64,000 nucleotides of DNA from Anastrepha obliqua (taxonomy: Eukaryota; Arthropoda; Insecta; Diptera; Tephritidae). Location of the stretch: the NCBI RefSeq assembly GCF_027943255.1, contig NC_072893.1, positions 84,885,784 to 84,949,783 of the forward strand, written 5' to 3'. Made by a program: the position numbers and the translations under genes. Shown piece after piece: positions 32,233 to 44,050 of the stretch (position 1 is its first letter; each line of letters starts with the position of its first letter). The notes beneath the pieces were generated by a model, which made no database searches, was not told the DNA's origin, and saw only the letters and a program-made list of their open reading frames with translations.

Positions 32233-33850
32233 AGGTTAGGTTAGGTTATACTGGCTGGCCGAAGCCAGATCAGAGTTCTATTAAGCGAAATTATGCATCA
32301 CTCAAGATGAGCTTACTGTTCGCGAATTTTAGGGGTCGCTCAAGCTCCAGTTCAGGGATAAATTCTAACCTTTCAAAGCTGAGAGCGCCCAGGTAGCATA
32401 GACTTGTTTTCGAATGAGCCCGACAGCAGCATTGAAGTTGCTCCAGAGTTTCTCTTGTACCCGGCTCATAACATTTCCAGCAAACGTCGTTAAGGGTTAA
32501 ACTTAGCTTGTAAGCGTGTGCTGCAACTAGGCAGTGCTCTATTAGTATACCAACTAAAGTTCTACAGTTCACTCTATCAAACGATATAACCGATTTAGTA
32601 TACTTGTCATCATATGCGTGTTTACACATGATCCTGGCAACTTTGCAATTGATTAAGCTAAATCATCTATCTTTTGCCTTTCTTAGCATGCGTTCCTCTA
32701 GTTCTTTTTGAATTGTGCGCAAGGGTTTAAGTGTCTGACGTGTTTGATCTCCTGCAAGTATCACGCCTCCTTGAGCTATTCCATCCCATTTCCCTCCATG
32801 CGTTTATGCCCAGGAGCTCAATAAACACAAAGCCTGCGGTTACGAGCGAGCTTGTTAATCGCCTCTTTACATTCATGGACATTTTTGAATGATATACAGT
32901 ATGATTTTATCGCCTTTGTAGCTGCTTGGCTATCCACGTAGAAGTTTATTGCGCAGTTAATTGTTGCGTCTGTACGTACAAGCTCTGCTGCTTTCTTTAC
33001 AGCAAATATCTCAGCTTGAGACACAGTACAATAGTTAAGAAATTTAAATGCCAACGCCTTGTTTCTAGCCTCACAGCTGAGTATGCAGCTCGATTTTCTG
33101 CATAGAGACCAATCGGCGTTAGGTTCAGAATAGCCTCGAAAGCTGCCGTTGGAATTGATTTCAAAGCTCCCGTAATGCAAAGCGCGGATAGTCGTTGAAC
33201 TTTTACCAATGACTTAAGATATGCTTTCTTCCTTACCGCTTTCGGTGACACCAATATGCCATATAGTAATATGGTTCTAACAATTGCAGTGTAGCACCAG
33301 TGCATAGGAACGTTCACACGACAGTCGGATCTACTCAACCGGAACGACCCGGATTTATATCCGGACAAGGACTGTCACTTCAGCAATATTCCTCGTATAT
33401 GCACGGGGAATGTTTATGCTGCTACAACAACAATAACCACAGCGGGGCCCGCGTATAAAGCATTCGTGGCCTTCTTCACCCTCTCCTCACCATGGGATTT
33501 CCACGTCAATTTATTGCCCACTACGAGTATTACTCCTAGGTACTTGGTGCAGGATTTCAGCGATAGAGAGATGCCGTCGAGCGAGGGTAATGACCATGCT
33601 GGAACTTTATATCTCTTTGTAAAGTGTAGCAAGTCCGTTTTTTCATCATTGACGCTCAGACCAGCACTGCTGCCTCAGTTGTGTATTGTTTTAAGAGCGT
33701 CGCTCATTAGAGCACTTAGCGTAAATATGCACCTCCCTGTAATAACTATAGCAATGAAATCTGCATTTGCAAAGACCAATGTTAATTTATATACGAATTG
33801 TGGAGACCGTTTGCTGGCCATAGATTTAGTTATACTTCAATTCCTCTTCT
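32233..33850 (-). pseudogene. I/R1-like LINE: RT to 3' end with CCTAA tail
   Basis: Read right to left. RT remains (33850-33660) include FIAIVITG, where the YADD box has decayed to NADF, and LSVNDEKTDLLHFTKRYKVP. Then LPSLDGISLSLKSCTKYLGV and GNKLTWKSH. A short foreign insert lies at 33325-33437. The thumb continues with IVRTILLYGI, KVQRLSALCITGALKSIPTA and AFEAILNLTPIGLYAE. RNase H remains are AEIFAVKKAAELV and FYVDSQAATKAIKS. The last frame (32629-32291) has CRTLVGILIEHCLVAAHAYK and CWKCYEPGTRETLEQL, the C-terminal Cys/His domain. It ends in taacctaacctaacct (32248-32233). Many frameshifts. Confidence 0.85.
33325..33437 (+). repeat. retroelement 3' end nested in a LINE
   Basis: 'ctcaaccggaacgacccgga', 'tttatatccggacaaggact', 'gtcacttcagcaatattcc' and 'gaatgtttatgctgctacaa' followed by caacaataa. 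It interrupts the thumb-coding part of the LINE on the opposite strand. Related pieces lie at 19770-19866 and 23155-23207. Probably the 3' end of a LINE or SINE with a CAA tail. Confidence 0.65.
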
Positions 33851-34498
33851 AAACCAGCAATGCTTGCCAACTTTTTAGCAAAAGTTTTCATTTCTTTGGT
33901 TTTGAGTACTTTTTCTTTGAAATGAGCACTGAAATGAAAAGTAGCTTTTCCAAGAGGACGTTTATTAAGTAGTTCCAGTTGGCCGGCACAGGGGGAAATT
34001 TAACCATCTTACATCAATATTATTGCTTCATGCTTTTAGTTTACAATTTCCGGAAAAATATAGGACATTGTCTAAGCAAAATAAATATTTTACAAATTCT
34101 AAATTTTAAAGCAGCGAAAAGTCTTCTGCTGGGGTATCCAAAATATTTGCATCCCCAGACCTAAACTCGTAATACCTGTATATATAATTTGTGTGTTGTA
34201 CGAAATTCCTATACTGAAGATCTAATATGCACAGTTTAATAAAAGGCGCATAGTGATGGCTCATAAAATTAACATTTGATTGCCGGCCTTTTTAAACTGT
34301 CTTATCTTCAAAACTGCTACGGCAAATTTTGAATGAGTTTACACATGTAATACTGCCTACTGCAGTATAACGGCTTTATTGTGCCAAAATCAGTACACAA
34401 ACAAAGGCATCTCAATTGTTGTACCTATTCAGCCTCTGCCCATGATTTTCACTGACTAAATTTCGCGTTTTTTCACAAAATCACCAGCAATGTACATA
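33851..34498. other. no gene seen
   Basis: AT-rich DNA with no recognised element. Confidence 0.4.
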
Positions 34499-35736
34499 CG
34501 AGGTGTGTTCAAAAAATAAGTCGAAGTTTCATTTTTCTCAACAAATATTCATTTATTTAACAATTTTCTTCAAACTATCTCCCTCAGATATAATACACGC
34601 CAACGTTTTTTCCAATCCTCAAAGCAGTCCTGATATGCACTTTTTGATATGCCCTTGAGCTCTCTCAGCGATTCGGTTTTTATCTCCCCAATTGTTGCAA
34701 AACGCCGTCCTTGCATGAGTCTCTTCAATCGCAGGGGGCCGAATCTGGTGAATACGGTGGGTGAGGCATAATAACGGTACTGTTTCTGGCCAAATAATCT
34801 CTCACAAGGAAAGATGAGTGAGCAGGTGCATTATCATGAAGCAAAAACCATGAATTTTTTCCACAATTCAGGGCGTTTTTTTCGTACTGCTTCACGCAAA
34901 CAGCGCATAACTTCCGGGTAATATTCTTTATTTACCGTACGACCTTGTGGTAAGAACTCCTGATGCACTACGCCATGATAATGGAAGAGACCAGTGAGCA
35001 AAACCTTGACATTATCGAACTTGCCGTTCTTTTTTTGGTCTTGACTCTCCTGGACTCTCCCATTGGGACGATTGGGCTTTGGTTTCGATGTCATAATCCT
35101 ATACCCATAGCTCCGTACCAGTTTTGAACTTTTTAAGCAAATCTGGATCATCGTTGGCGTCATTCACAATTCCTGAGCGATGCTCGTGAGACGTTGGTTT
35201 TGGTCAAAATTCAGCAATTTTGAAACGAACTTGACATGCCGAATTTCCTAAAAAATTGCATGGCATGAGCCAACCGATATGCCGACATCCTCAGCAACTT
35301 TTCTAATTGTGATTCGACGATTCTCCATAACACTTCACTTTCTCAACATTTGCATTCGGTTGTGCTGGGGCGTCCAGTGCGAGCGTCGTCATTCACATCT
35401 GCTCGACCTTTTGTGAAAAGCTTGTAAGCATTTTTTTGGTTTTTTTTGGCTCAGAGTACTATTTTTTCTGTTTTTGAGGATTTAATTTCATTTTTTATAG
35501 AAAATTTAATGCATCTTCTTTGATCCATTTTTATCGATAGCAGAAAATCGCCGAACACGCAAAACTCTTGTCTTATTTATGCCTATCACAAACAAACTAA
35601 ATATGCGATATTGCTAAAACCGTCAACATATCTTCGAAACGAGTGTACCAACATAAAAAAAAAAATAATAATCGAAAGTCGAATGTACGCAGCACGCGGA
35701 ATTTGCAAATTTACCATATTTTTTGAACACACCTCG
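34499..35736 (-). mobile_element. mariner-type element, full length with TA duplication
   Basis: 1238 bp with near-identical ends: cgaggtgtgttcaaaaaata at 34499 and, on the other strand, cgaggtgtgttcaaaaaata at 35736. Both are flanked by TA (34497-34498 and 35737-35738). The transposase, on the minus strand, has an open stretch at 35163-34834: SNVKVLLTG-like (here FDNVKVLLTGLFHYHGVVHQ), EFLPQGRTVNKEYYPEVMR and CLREAVRKKRPELWKKF. Flanking frames hold the degenerate N-terminus, and the downstream catalytic block is broken at the 'ncHDNAPAH' position. The first catalytic region is also frameshifted. The good ends suggest it could still be mobilised in trans. Confidence 0.9.
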
Positions 35737-36530
35737 TACATGCTATCCTAATGAAGTCATCCATGTATAAGGCAAAAAAGTGTACTACAAAATATGGAGA
35801 GACAGACAATATGAATATGAGGAGCCAACACAATGGTGTACATATATGTAAAAAAATAAAAAAAAAAACTTACGTTACTTTTTTGGCCTCAAACATGCTG
35901 ATTTTGCAATATGTATGTACACCCAATGCAATTTCGTTTATATTTTGTGTATATGAAAAACCAGAGCAAAGCAAAATGGCTATGCTTTTCTGCTTCATCC
36001 CCGGAAATGGCACATTTGTATGAGATGGCATACAATAAACTGCCATGCCAAATGCACAACAGAGAATGTATCTAAAGCAAGGCGCATGTGAATTCATGCC
36101 TTGATGAGTTAAATTTTATGCATCAGCATGAGGTCAAGAGGTAGAATAAATCACAACATTGTACCTGAGGTTTTTATATAAGTTAAATGTAGAGAAGTAA
36201 AGATTTGTGTAAAAGAACTTTAATTTTATATACCAACTGTGATACGAGTATTATTTTATTTAGAATTAAAAAACTAAAAAAAAACAAATGTCGTCTATAT
36301 TTTAACATGAGTCTCTCTCGCAGCTAAAGCTTTCTCTGTAACGCGTATTATCAGAGCGCATTGACAAAAACAAGCATCTGGTGACAAAACAATGTACGTA
36401 AATAAAATAAATAAATAAGCAATAATATAATAATATTGTGTAGTGTACTAAATTTTTAAACCATGCAATCAATGTTTGATGAAGACCTCTAAAAATCCGG
36501 AAAGCTATGCTAAAAGCATGTTTGCCCAGA
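35737..36530. other. no gene seen
   Basis: AT-rich. Small frames at 35751-36023 and the opposite strand show no recognisable domain. Confidence 0.4.
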
Positions 36531-36807
36531 CGTTTGGGTGTTTGGCCGAGCTCCTCCTCGTATTTGTGGTGTGCGCCTTGATGTTGTTCCACAAATGGAG
36601 GGACCTACAGTTTCAAGCCGACTCCGAACGGCAGATATTTTTATGAGGAGCTTTTTCATGGCAGAAATACATTGCCTGCCGAGGGGTGACCGCTATTAGA
36701 AAAATGTTTTTCTTAATTTTGGTGTTTTCACTGAGATTCGAACCGACGTTCTCTCTGTGAATTCCGAATGGTAGTCGCGCACCAACCCATTCGGCTACGG
36801 CGGCCAC
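36531..36807 (-). mobile_element. tRNA-derived SINE, best full-length copy
   Basis: Minus strand, starting at 36807: gtggccgccgtagccgaatg then ggttggtgcgcgactaccat (A-box region). This is followed by a tRNA-like arm and ggttcgaatctcagtgaaa (B-box) at about 36751. The tRNA-unrelated body follows (gcggtcacccctcggcagg, ctccgttcggagtcggctt-like blocks, ccacaaatacgaggaggagc). The end is at 'cacccaaacg' rather than the usual cgccaatta, so the extreme 3' end is lost. Internal promoter boxes imply RNA polymerase III transcription; mobility would depend on a LINE partner. Confidence 0.88.
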
Positions 36808-37247
36808 TTCAATTGCTAACTGATAAAAATATGGACACTGATTTCGGCGCTCAAGTCGAAAATTCAATTCTTACTATATAAAGAATTTTATTCCACCGAT
36901 CAAAGCGCTTGCACAAAATAGTGCTACCGTTCAAAAATTAGTTGAGTACAATAAAATAATCAGCTATTCGGTTAAGACGATCTCACATGGGCTACAAATT
37001 ATTTGTGAAACAAGCGTTTAATTAAAACATGGCTTGAAGGTAATAAGCCAATTTTTTTCACATAATCAAAAATAAAATCGCCCGTTTAACGTAGGGTTTC
37101 GGGATCTCGACAATAGATCCTGTGAAGGTATCAAAAACGAACTTATTCATATGGTTGTAAGTACCAAAAAGTTAAAGTCGTGAATAAAATGCACAACAAC
37201 ACTGAATTTAAATATACAGTAAGCTTTGAAAGGGAGGTGCTATTAAG
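36808..37247. other. no gene seen
   Basis: AT-rich intron DNA. Confidence 0.4.
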
Positions 37248-37249
37248 CT

Positions 37250-37605
37250 TCTTTTTTTTTTGTCGGGACAGACTAGGAAGTACAGCACTTAGACAACATT
37301 AAGTCCATTGTACTGCACACAGGTTATCTTTTTATTTTCTTTAAATCTACCCGAGAAAGAAATCTGAGTAGACCTTGTAGTGCCAAAGAGCCAAGATGGT
37401 TGAGCGAAGACCAGACAGACCCACAGAAAGTTGTCCGCCGTCTCGTCCTCCTCTCCACATGCTGGGCAGAGTGCACTGTCTGAGATGCCTACCTTTTCCA
37501 TGTGCTTCGTCCGGATTCCAGCGGTTTTACACTGGCCTCGCCATAGAGCTGCTGAAAAGCAGTCAAGTTCGAGGTTTGCCTTTTATATTTTGTGCCCAAT
37601 AATAA
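37250..37605 (-). pseudogene. poly(A)-type LINE 3' end
   Basis: Minus-strand frame 37501-37289: MEKVGISDSALCPACGEEDE followed by TADNFLWVCLVFAQPSWLFG, the C-terminal Cys-rich motif (C-x2-C...H/N...C) of a LINE ORF2. It ends in an open frame YNGLNVV-stop. The 3' UTR is 'cttcctagtctgtcccgaca' followed by an A-run at 37259-37250. The same family is present at 53990-54332. Confidence 0.8.
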
Positions 37606-37614
37606 AGCTATAGT

Positions 37615-38400
37615 AAAATAAAAAAAATAGCTTTACTGTTTTTCAAAATATATTCCTTGAAAGTCAATACACTTCTGCATTCGCTTGAACCTAATTTTAT
37701 TTTGCCACTCAGAAGTGGATACCGCCGAAACGAGATGTTTAAAGACTTCAACAGTTTCTTCACACCTTGAAAAAGTTGACCTCGTATTTTAATTTGGATG
37801 TTCGGGAACAGAAAGAAAACATAAGGAGCCAAACCGGGGCTTCTAGGTGGATGACTCAATTTTTGATTGCTTAAAAACTCTCTTGTGTAAGCCAGTACGT
37901 TTTTCCAGAGACACAGTTGCAACTTTAACAGATTTTCTGAAAAAATAGGCGACCATTTGCTTTGAGCTGCTTCTTTCGCGAACGTCTTTAGCTTAATCTC
38001 GGCTGGGCGCACCCATACCATCAATTGCTGTATTATATTAGCTCATGTGTACAGTTCCACGATTTGTCATACGTTACGATTATTTAGACGTGCTTTGAAT
38101 TACCGTAGCTAATTTTTTTCAATATTGTCTTACACCAATCGACACGAGTACCTTTTTTGGGTAATTGTCAAATTATGCGGTATCAAACCAGAGCAAATGT
38201 TCTTAATGACCAAATATTCATACGATATTTAACGAATGCTGACCCCTCTAATGCACAAGGATGCCTCTGTCTCGGATATATCGCACAGCATCGATTTTCT
38301 CTGGCCCAATAGCCAGAAAATACCAAACTTTTTGTTAAATATATCGAACTGCAGCGTGTGGTGTCGTAGTGCTGCAAGGGGGCAAAATATTATAAAAAAG
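37615..38400 (-). pseudogene. mariner-like transposase C-terminal fragment
   Basis: Minus-strand frame 38024-37608 includes ENLLKLQLCLWKNVLAYTRE and HPPRSPGLAPYVFFLFPNIQ, the mariner block normally HPPYSPDLAPCDFFLFP. Here the third catalytic Asp (SPDLAP) is replaced by Gly. The tail has KEYILKNSKA. Upstream pieces (38380-38090) look like an older central and N-terminal part, heavily frameshifted. No clean ends found. Confidence 0.75.
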
Positions 38401-38469
38401 GTAGCAGCCTCTTTAAAGAAGAAAAAATTAAATTAGTCATATTAGTTTTAGTTAGTTATTAGTCAGGCT

Positions 38470-39330
38470 TAGCTTTAAAGTTAAACTAGAAAACAAGGAT
38501 ACCGCCTATAGAACCACGCTGCGATCGAGCGCAACGCGAGTAATGTGGGATCGCTACAGAGAGCTAAAAAAGGAAGAGAGACGTATTATCCGAAAAAAGA
38601 AACGAGAGGCCGTAAGAACAAAGACGGCGATCTGGTGACTGACGTACAGAGCAATCTTCAATTATTTAGAGAACACTTCTCGAACCTTCTAAACAGTGAT
38701 AGCTTCGCATGTCACCGAAAATGTAAAGATCCCGATACCGACGATCTGCCGGCTGAGATATTCAAACATGGCGGCTAGGAGCTGCTAAGGTGCATGCATC
38801 AGCTTCCATGCAGAATATGGTCGGTTGAAAGCATGCCTGCCGATTGGAATTTAAGTGTGCTCTGACCAATCCATAAGAAGGGCGATCCTGCCATCTGTGC
38901 CAATTACCGAGGGATTAGTCTTCTAAATATCGCCTATAAGGTTCTAGCGAGCGTATTGTGTGAAAGGCTGAAGCCCACCGTCAACCAACTGATTGGACCT
39001 TATCAGTGTGGCTTTAGACCTGGAAAGTCTACCACCGACCAAATATTTACAATACGCCAAATCTTGGAAAAGACACACGGGAGGAGAAAACTAACACTTT
39101 ACAAGGCTCTCATCATGCCCGTCCTTACGTATGGCGCAGAAGCTTGGACGATAACAACATCCGATGAAGCTGATGGAAGGCCTCCTTTGCTTTGGAAAGA
39201 TCAGGTGGAGAAGGACTTGGTTTCACTTGATGTGTCCAACTGGCGCCGGTTAGCACGATAAAGAAACGACGCTTTGTTAAACTCGGCCAAAATGACGTAG
39301 GCGGTTATCGCGCCAATTAAGAAGAAGAAT
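38470..39330 (+). pseudogene. RTE LINE with internal deletions
   Basis: From 38520: MWDRYRELKKEERRIIRKKK, then the linker LQLFREHFSNLLNSD. RT motifs follow: DDLPAEIFKHGG, GDPAICANYRGISLLNIAYK at about 38880-38940, and YQCGFRPGKSTTDQIFTIRQ with LEKT. A deletion then joins RT motif 3 to LYKALIMPVLTYGAEAWTI, omitting the YADD box. A second deletion joins that to KDQVEKDLVSLDVSNWRRLA. The 3' end is cggttatcgcgccaattaag then aagaag. It cannot encode an active RT. Confidence 0.88.
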
Positions 39331-39409
39331 GTCATTACGCAATTAGCTGTAAAATATTTAAATAATCGCTTCTCTTCGTTTTAGTATGCGGAACTACAAA
39401 AGCATCCGA

Positions 39410-39985
39410 AACAGATCCCATTAGCTGTTTGATGTTTTAGTAAGAATTACTATAAAGACTATCTCTACTTATTCTGCCAAAGTAGGCATAATAGCAGCAC
39501 TAAGCTGCATCCTTCAAAGTGTCAAAGTGGAGGAGGTGTCGCCATCATAATTGGCAAAGTATCCAAGGCAGCGAAATTTAATTAAATAATTACGTCAATA
39601 TAAAGCTTACATTCCTGGGGGTCAAGATCAAACAGCGTAAGCCACAAATTCAAATTTGATCTAATATAGAAAATTGTTTATTCAAAATACTGAGTTCATC
39701 GTCTATGACGATTTAAATAGTAGACACAGAAATTGGGCATATATGAGGCTAGTGATTATCTACCTATAATTGTACTATACTCGAAAAATCCTATTTACAT
39801 ACCAGCACCAGCAAGATCGAACTTTACAATGCTTGACTTAGTTATTTCAAATCCATTTCAAATTATCTTCCAGCCTACAACAACTTAAGCTCTCATCACT
39901 TGCCAGTCACTTTTATAATTGATGCTAATGTGCTTTTGTCTACAACCATACAGTTTGATTTTACAAATGCCTCTACAGAAAAAAG
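39410..39985 (+). pseudogene. LINE endonuclease fragment (Jockey-like)
   Basis: Reads GGGVAIIIGK near 39530, DDFNSRHRNWAYMRL near 39698-39745 (normally GDFNA.H..WG), SKNPIYIPAPARSNFTMLDL and VISNPFQ. These are ordered endonuclease motifs of a LINE ORF2. The reading is broken by stops and the RT is absent. Confidence 0.65.
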
Positions 39986-40044
39986 TTGCAGCAATCGCTT
40001 AAAATTATATCGATGGACTAAGAAGACCGCAAAATGTAATTTCA

Positions 40045-41140
40045 GTAGAAGGTATTATTATTATTATTAGAAGGCCATTACGCACTGCGACCAGAGCTGA
40101 TCTATTGTGAAAGGCCTATTTTTGTAACCCTAGAGTTTTAGGCTTTTTAAAAATTTTAGTACAATTTTGGGTTTGTTGTTCCAAAGATTGCATGGAGATA
40201 CTACGATACCACCAAGGTGATGAAGTCTCTGTCTGCCCAACGCAGGACATTCACAAAGCACATGTTCTGAGCTTTCTAAGTCCATTTCACAAAAGCGGCA
40301 GATATTGGTCTCAGATAGACCAATATTATTTAGATGGTACCCCAGGCTGCAGTGACCTGTAAGATATCCTGTTAAAAGACGCAGATCTACTCTGTTTAGT
40401 GAGAGAAGTTTGTCAGATATTCCTTTGGTGGCCTTTTGTCAGTCCACAGAAAGGTCATCAGCCATTTCATTTCCCTCATGTCCTTCATGTCCCGGAATCC
40501 AGCATAGTGTTACTGTGTTGAGGTTTCCTAATGTGTTGAGAAGGTTTAGGCAATCATTTACCAATTTAGAGGTGATAGTTGTTGATAGAAGGGCTTTTAG
40601 AGCCGCTTGGCTATCTGAAAGTATGTAGATGTGAGTACCTCTCATTTTCCTGCTAAGGCATTCGCTCACACATATTTCAATGGCATGTATTTCTGCTTGG
40701 AATATTGTTGGGTAGGATCCCATCGGAATCGATTTTTTGAATTTGGGCCCATTGATTCCTGCCCCTGTTCTACCATTTTCCAATTTGGACCCATCAGTAA
40801 ACCATAGCTGGGAGCCAGGTTTGAAAGTGATAGAGTTAGTTCTCCAGTCTGTTCGTTCATTAATTATAACTTGGAAGTTCCTGAAGAGTATTGGTTTGGG
40901 TGATAGTAATATATCATCCCTACGAAGAATGGGACTATGTAGGAAGTCTTCCAAGATCTTTAAATGTCCTTTCATATCCCCACTTTTAAGTTCACAGTAG
41001 AAGGTAACATCAAATGTCATAAAAATATCAAGCAATCGATTTTTTTCACATTATGCGCGGTAAAATCAAATTTGATAAGAATGTGATCGGCTGTCATGAC
41101 TGACGCCAATCGGCCACCTCGGAATTGTATTTTGAACCTG
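40045..41140 (-). pseudogene. I-clade LINE: RNase H and C-terminal domain, mostly open
   Basis: Minus-strand frame 41035-40439 holds a well-preserved RNase H domain: LWFTDGSKLENGRTGAGI, SYPTIFQAEIHAIEICVSE, IYILSDSQAALKALL and VTLCWIPGHEGHEGNEMADD. These carry the catalytic D, E, D and the final D. After a stop it continues with KATKGISDKLLSLNRVDLRL and LTGYLTGHCSLGYHLNNIGL. The Cys/His motif CRFCEMDLESSEHVLCECPA follows, with a terminus near 40140. The tail is a run of ATA units on the minus strand (about 40069-40053). A scrap of the upstream part may reach 41140. Confidence 0.85.
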
Positions 41141-41535
41141 TTAAACCTTTTTGGGGAACCCTGTGGAAGTTCCACCTTAGGCGTTCTATCTAGGAATGAT
41201 TCAGACTCCTAAAAAGAGTACCGCCTGGCCATGACCTGCGGTTGCCAACAAAGTCTTACACAACTGGTTTGACAAGATGTTAACAGATCGACGTTGGTTG
41301 ACTGTTCATTTATATTGTTTATTCCTCAGGCACTAATGGTAAGTGTCAGTAATAATTGAATTGTAAATAATAACTCTTTGTTATCAAAATGAGTGCTCGC
41401 TAATGAAAAGAAACGAAACATCGACGCTATTGGTGTGAAAGTGTCAATGAGAACTCAACCCTGTCTTTCAACTTGGCGATTTTGCGTCTGCTCTAAAGCA
41501 CACTATGAAGTTAATTTAAAGTTAATGACTATATA
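41141..41535. other. no gene seen
   Basis: Unassigned spacer before the mariner at 41536. Some GC-richer sequence (41100-41290) may belong to the older LINE. Confidence 0.35.
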
Positions 41536-42720
41536 CGAGGGCGATTCAATAAGTACCCATGTTTGATGACAGCGTTCCTAAGAGAAGTTGGTGTTAGCAT
41601 CGTGTACTGCCATCTATTGAACGACGGTAAATCAAATTTCAGACTGATCGATAGGTTAGTTTGGATTTGGAAGCTATTCGAGTAAGGCGTGTTTCGTGAT
41701 TTTCACTAAGATCGAAAAAGAGCAGCATCGTTCGATAATTCGCAGTTAGATATTGGTTCAACGAACTTAAACGTGGGCCAACATCCATTATTGATGATAA
41801 GCGACCAGTGCGCTTGGTAGACGTGGTTACCGAGGAAATCATTCAAAAAGTCCACCATATGATTATTCCCGATCGACGAACGAAAGTGAGTTATAGGTGT
41901 CTCGAACGAAACGGCAATTAATATTTTACATGATAAGTTGGCGATGAAAAAAGTGTCGGCCCGACTGTTGCCGCGATTGCTCACAAGCAACAACAAGAAT
42001 GCGGCTGTTAACTTCGAAGCAGTGTTTGGAGCAATTTAAGCCAGATCCGAAGGAATTTTTGCGTCGAGTAGTCACCGTTGATGAAACCTGGATTCATCAT
42101 TACACACCAGAAACTAAGCAGTAATCAAAACAATGGATTTCTCCTGGTGAATCTGCTCCAAAGAAAGCGAAGACTGTCCACTGGCCGTAAAGGTCATGTC
42201 GACGATTTTTTTGGGATGCAAACGGTGTCATCTTCATGAATTTTTTAGAAAAAGGAAGAACGATCACTGGACAATATTACAGTGCGTTATTAGAGCACTT
42301 TCACAAAATATTGAAGGAGACACGGCTGCATTTGGCGAAATAGAAGGTGCTGTTCCAAGACGATAGCGCACCAGCACATTCATCCGGAGGTATCGCTGCA
42401 AAAAATGCATGAATTGTGTTATGAATTGCTACCGCACCCCCCGTATTCACCCCATCTGGCTCCCTGTGACCTTTTCTTGTAACTTAACATGAAGAAATGG
42501 CTCGCAGGAAAAAAATTTAGTTCAAATGAGAAAGTCATCGCCGAGACAGAGACGTATTTTGGTTCAACAAATCCTATTTTTTGGAGGGGCTAAAAAATGA
42601 CCGAAGCGTTTGGAGAAGTCTACCTTTTTAAAAGAGGGCTAAGTTGAAAAATAAAAAAAAAAATTGTTTGAAAAAATTGTGTCTTCATTTCTAGCACGGA
42701 CACTTATTGAACCCTCCTCG
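41536..42720 (+). mobile_element. mariner element, full length, several stops
   Basis: 1185 bp between cgagggcgattcaataagta (41536) and its partner cgaggagggttcaataagtg (opposite strand, from 42720), both flanked by TA. The transposase reads VVTVDETWIHHYTPETK (first Asp, about 42070), then VHWP, FWDANGVIFMNFLEKGRTIT and GQYYSALLEHFHKILKETRL. Next is VLFQDDSAPAHSS (second Asp, about 42360), then a frayed LPHPPYSPHLAPCDLFL. In the third motif the Asp of SPDLAP is His here (cccatctggct). Stops at the K*QSK and LAK* positions inactivate it. Confidence 0.88.
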
Positions 42721-42722
42721 TA

Positions 42723-44050
42723 CAGCTGACTCAGCTTCGAAGAGTTTCGAAACCCAGTAAGTCACAAATCGTAAGTTATGCAATCAAAGAAGATTGCCGT
42801 AAGTGTGGATTTGGGTATTGATTTTCAGACAACGGCATCATTGCATGCTTCTTCGCAAACTACATTCATCATCAGCGTCAACCGGGAGATCGATGGAAAT
42901 CAATTTATTTCATACAAACAACAAAGATCGTGTTATTTTATCCAGGAAAACAGTTTTTAGGTTTTTCTGAATTTTCAGATTTGTGTCCATCATTAAATTT
43001 TTTTTTGTCATAAAACACTGCACCTCTGATGTCGTCAGCTAAATCACCTGGGCTATCTCCTTAAACCACAATCAACCAACGCCCTTAAAGTCAACACAAA
43101 CAAGGCCACTGCCCAAATTTAGCAGGACATTTCAATTAGAAGAAATTTCATTCACAGCTCACACACAGCTCATTTTATTCTATTCAACGTTTACTTGTCA
43201 CTATTATAAATCTATTTACCTATGTGCATATGTATGTACAAGAATATATGTATGCAAGTTTGTAATGCCATAGTATGCATATTATTTATGTGGATCATAT
43301 AACGTTAAGCTTAGCTGAAAATCACACCTTATCGCAAAGGACGCTTAACGTTTTGCTCCCCTAAAATATTTAATATTACTTCGCAAAGAGCCATAAACAA
43401 TCCGTAAACCCGAAATTCGTACTGACAGTAAGTGCGTATGTATGTATGTTGTATGAAGCCAAGCGAATTTTTATAGTATTTCGAAGGGTGAGCAAAAGTT
43501 TTACGTTGAAATAAAGTTGTTATTGTATTGTACTAATGAAAAGGCAGGGTCAGCTTAAATAAATGAAGTATGAGAAACACAGGTGCATGAAAATATTTTT
43601 TTGTTTTCTCGCATCACCCGCAAGCACAACAAAGTAATCCCGTAAACTGCCGTCGTGTAAGTGGAGGAGGCGAAGAAACATTTTGTTTTTCGGTTTTCAC
43701 TGTTAACTGAGCTGATATGAGATACATTTTTTGTTGCTTTTAAGAGACGTGCCACATTTTGCGATTGGAAAACCAATAAACTAGGTAGCCAAATGCGCGG
43801 AAATAAAGAAAAGCTGTGAAGTTTTCAAAAAACTAAAAACAAACTATTTTTCGTTTCACTTACGAAATCGGAAACAAAGCGAAATGGCGTCAGTTATATT
43901 TCGTTCAAACCTTCCGGGTATAAGTATTTGATGAAATATTAGTTGAAAATTTTCAAGCACCACAGTTTTGCTTTGCGAGATTTACACAAATTAGTTTCTT
44001 CTCTAGAATTCATGCCATAGAGATTTATGCGATAAGCAACTTGTGGAATG
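42723..44050. other. no gene seen
   Basis: AT-rich intron-like DNA. Short frames at 42778 and 43555 have no recognisable domain. A 'tatgtatgtac' microsatellite-like patch lies around 43225-43260. Confidence 0.4.
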
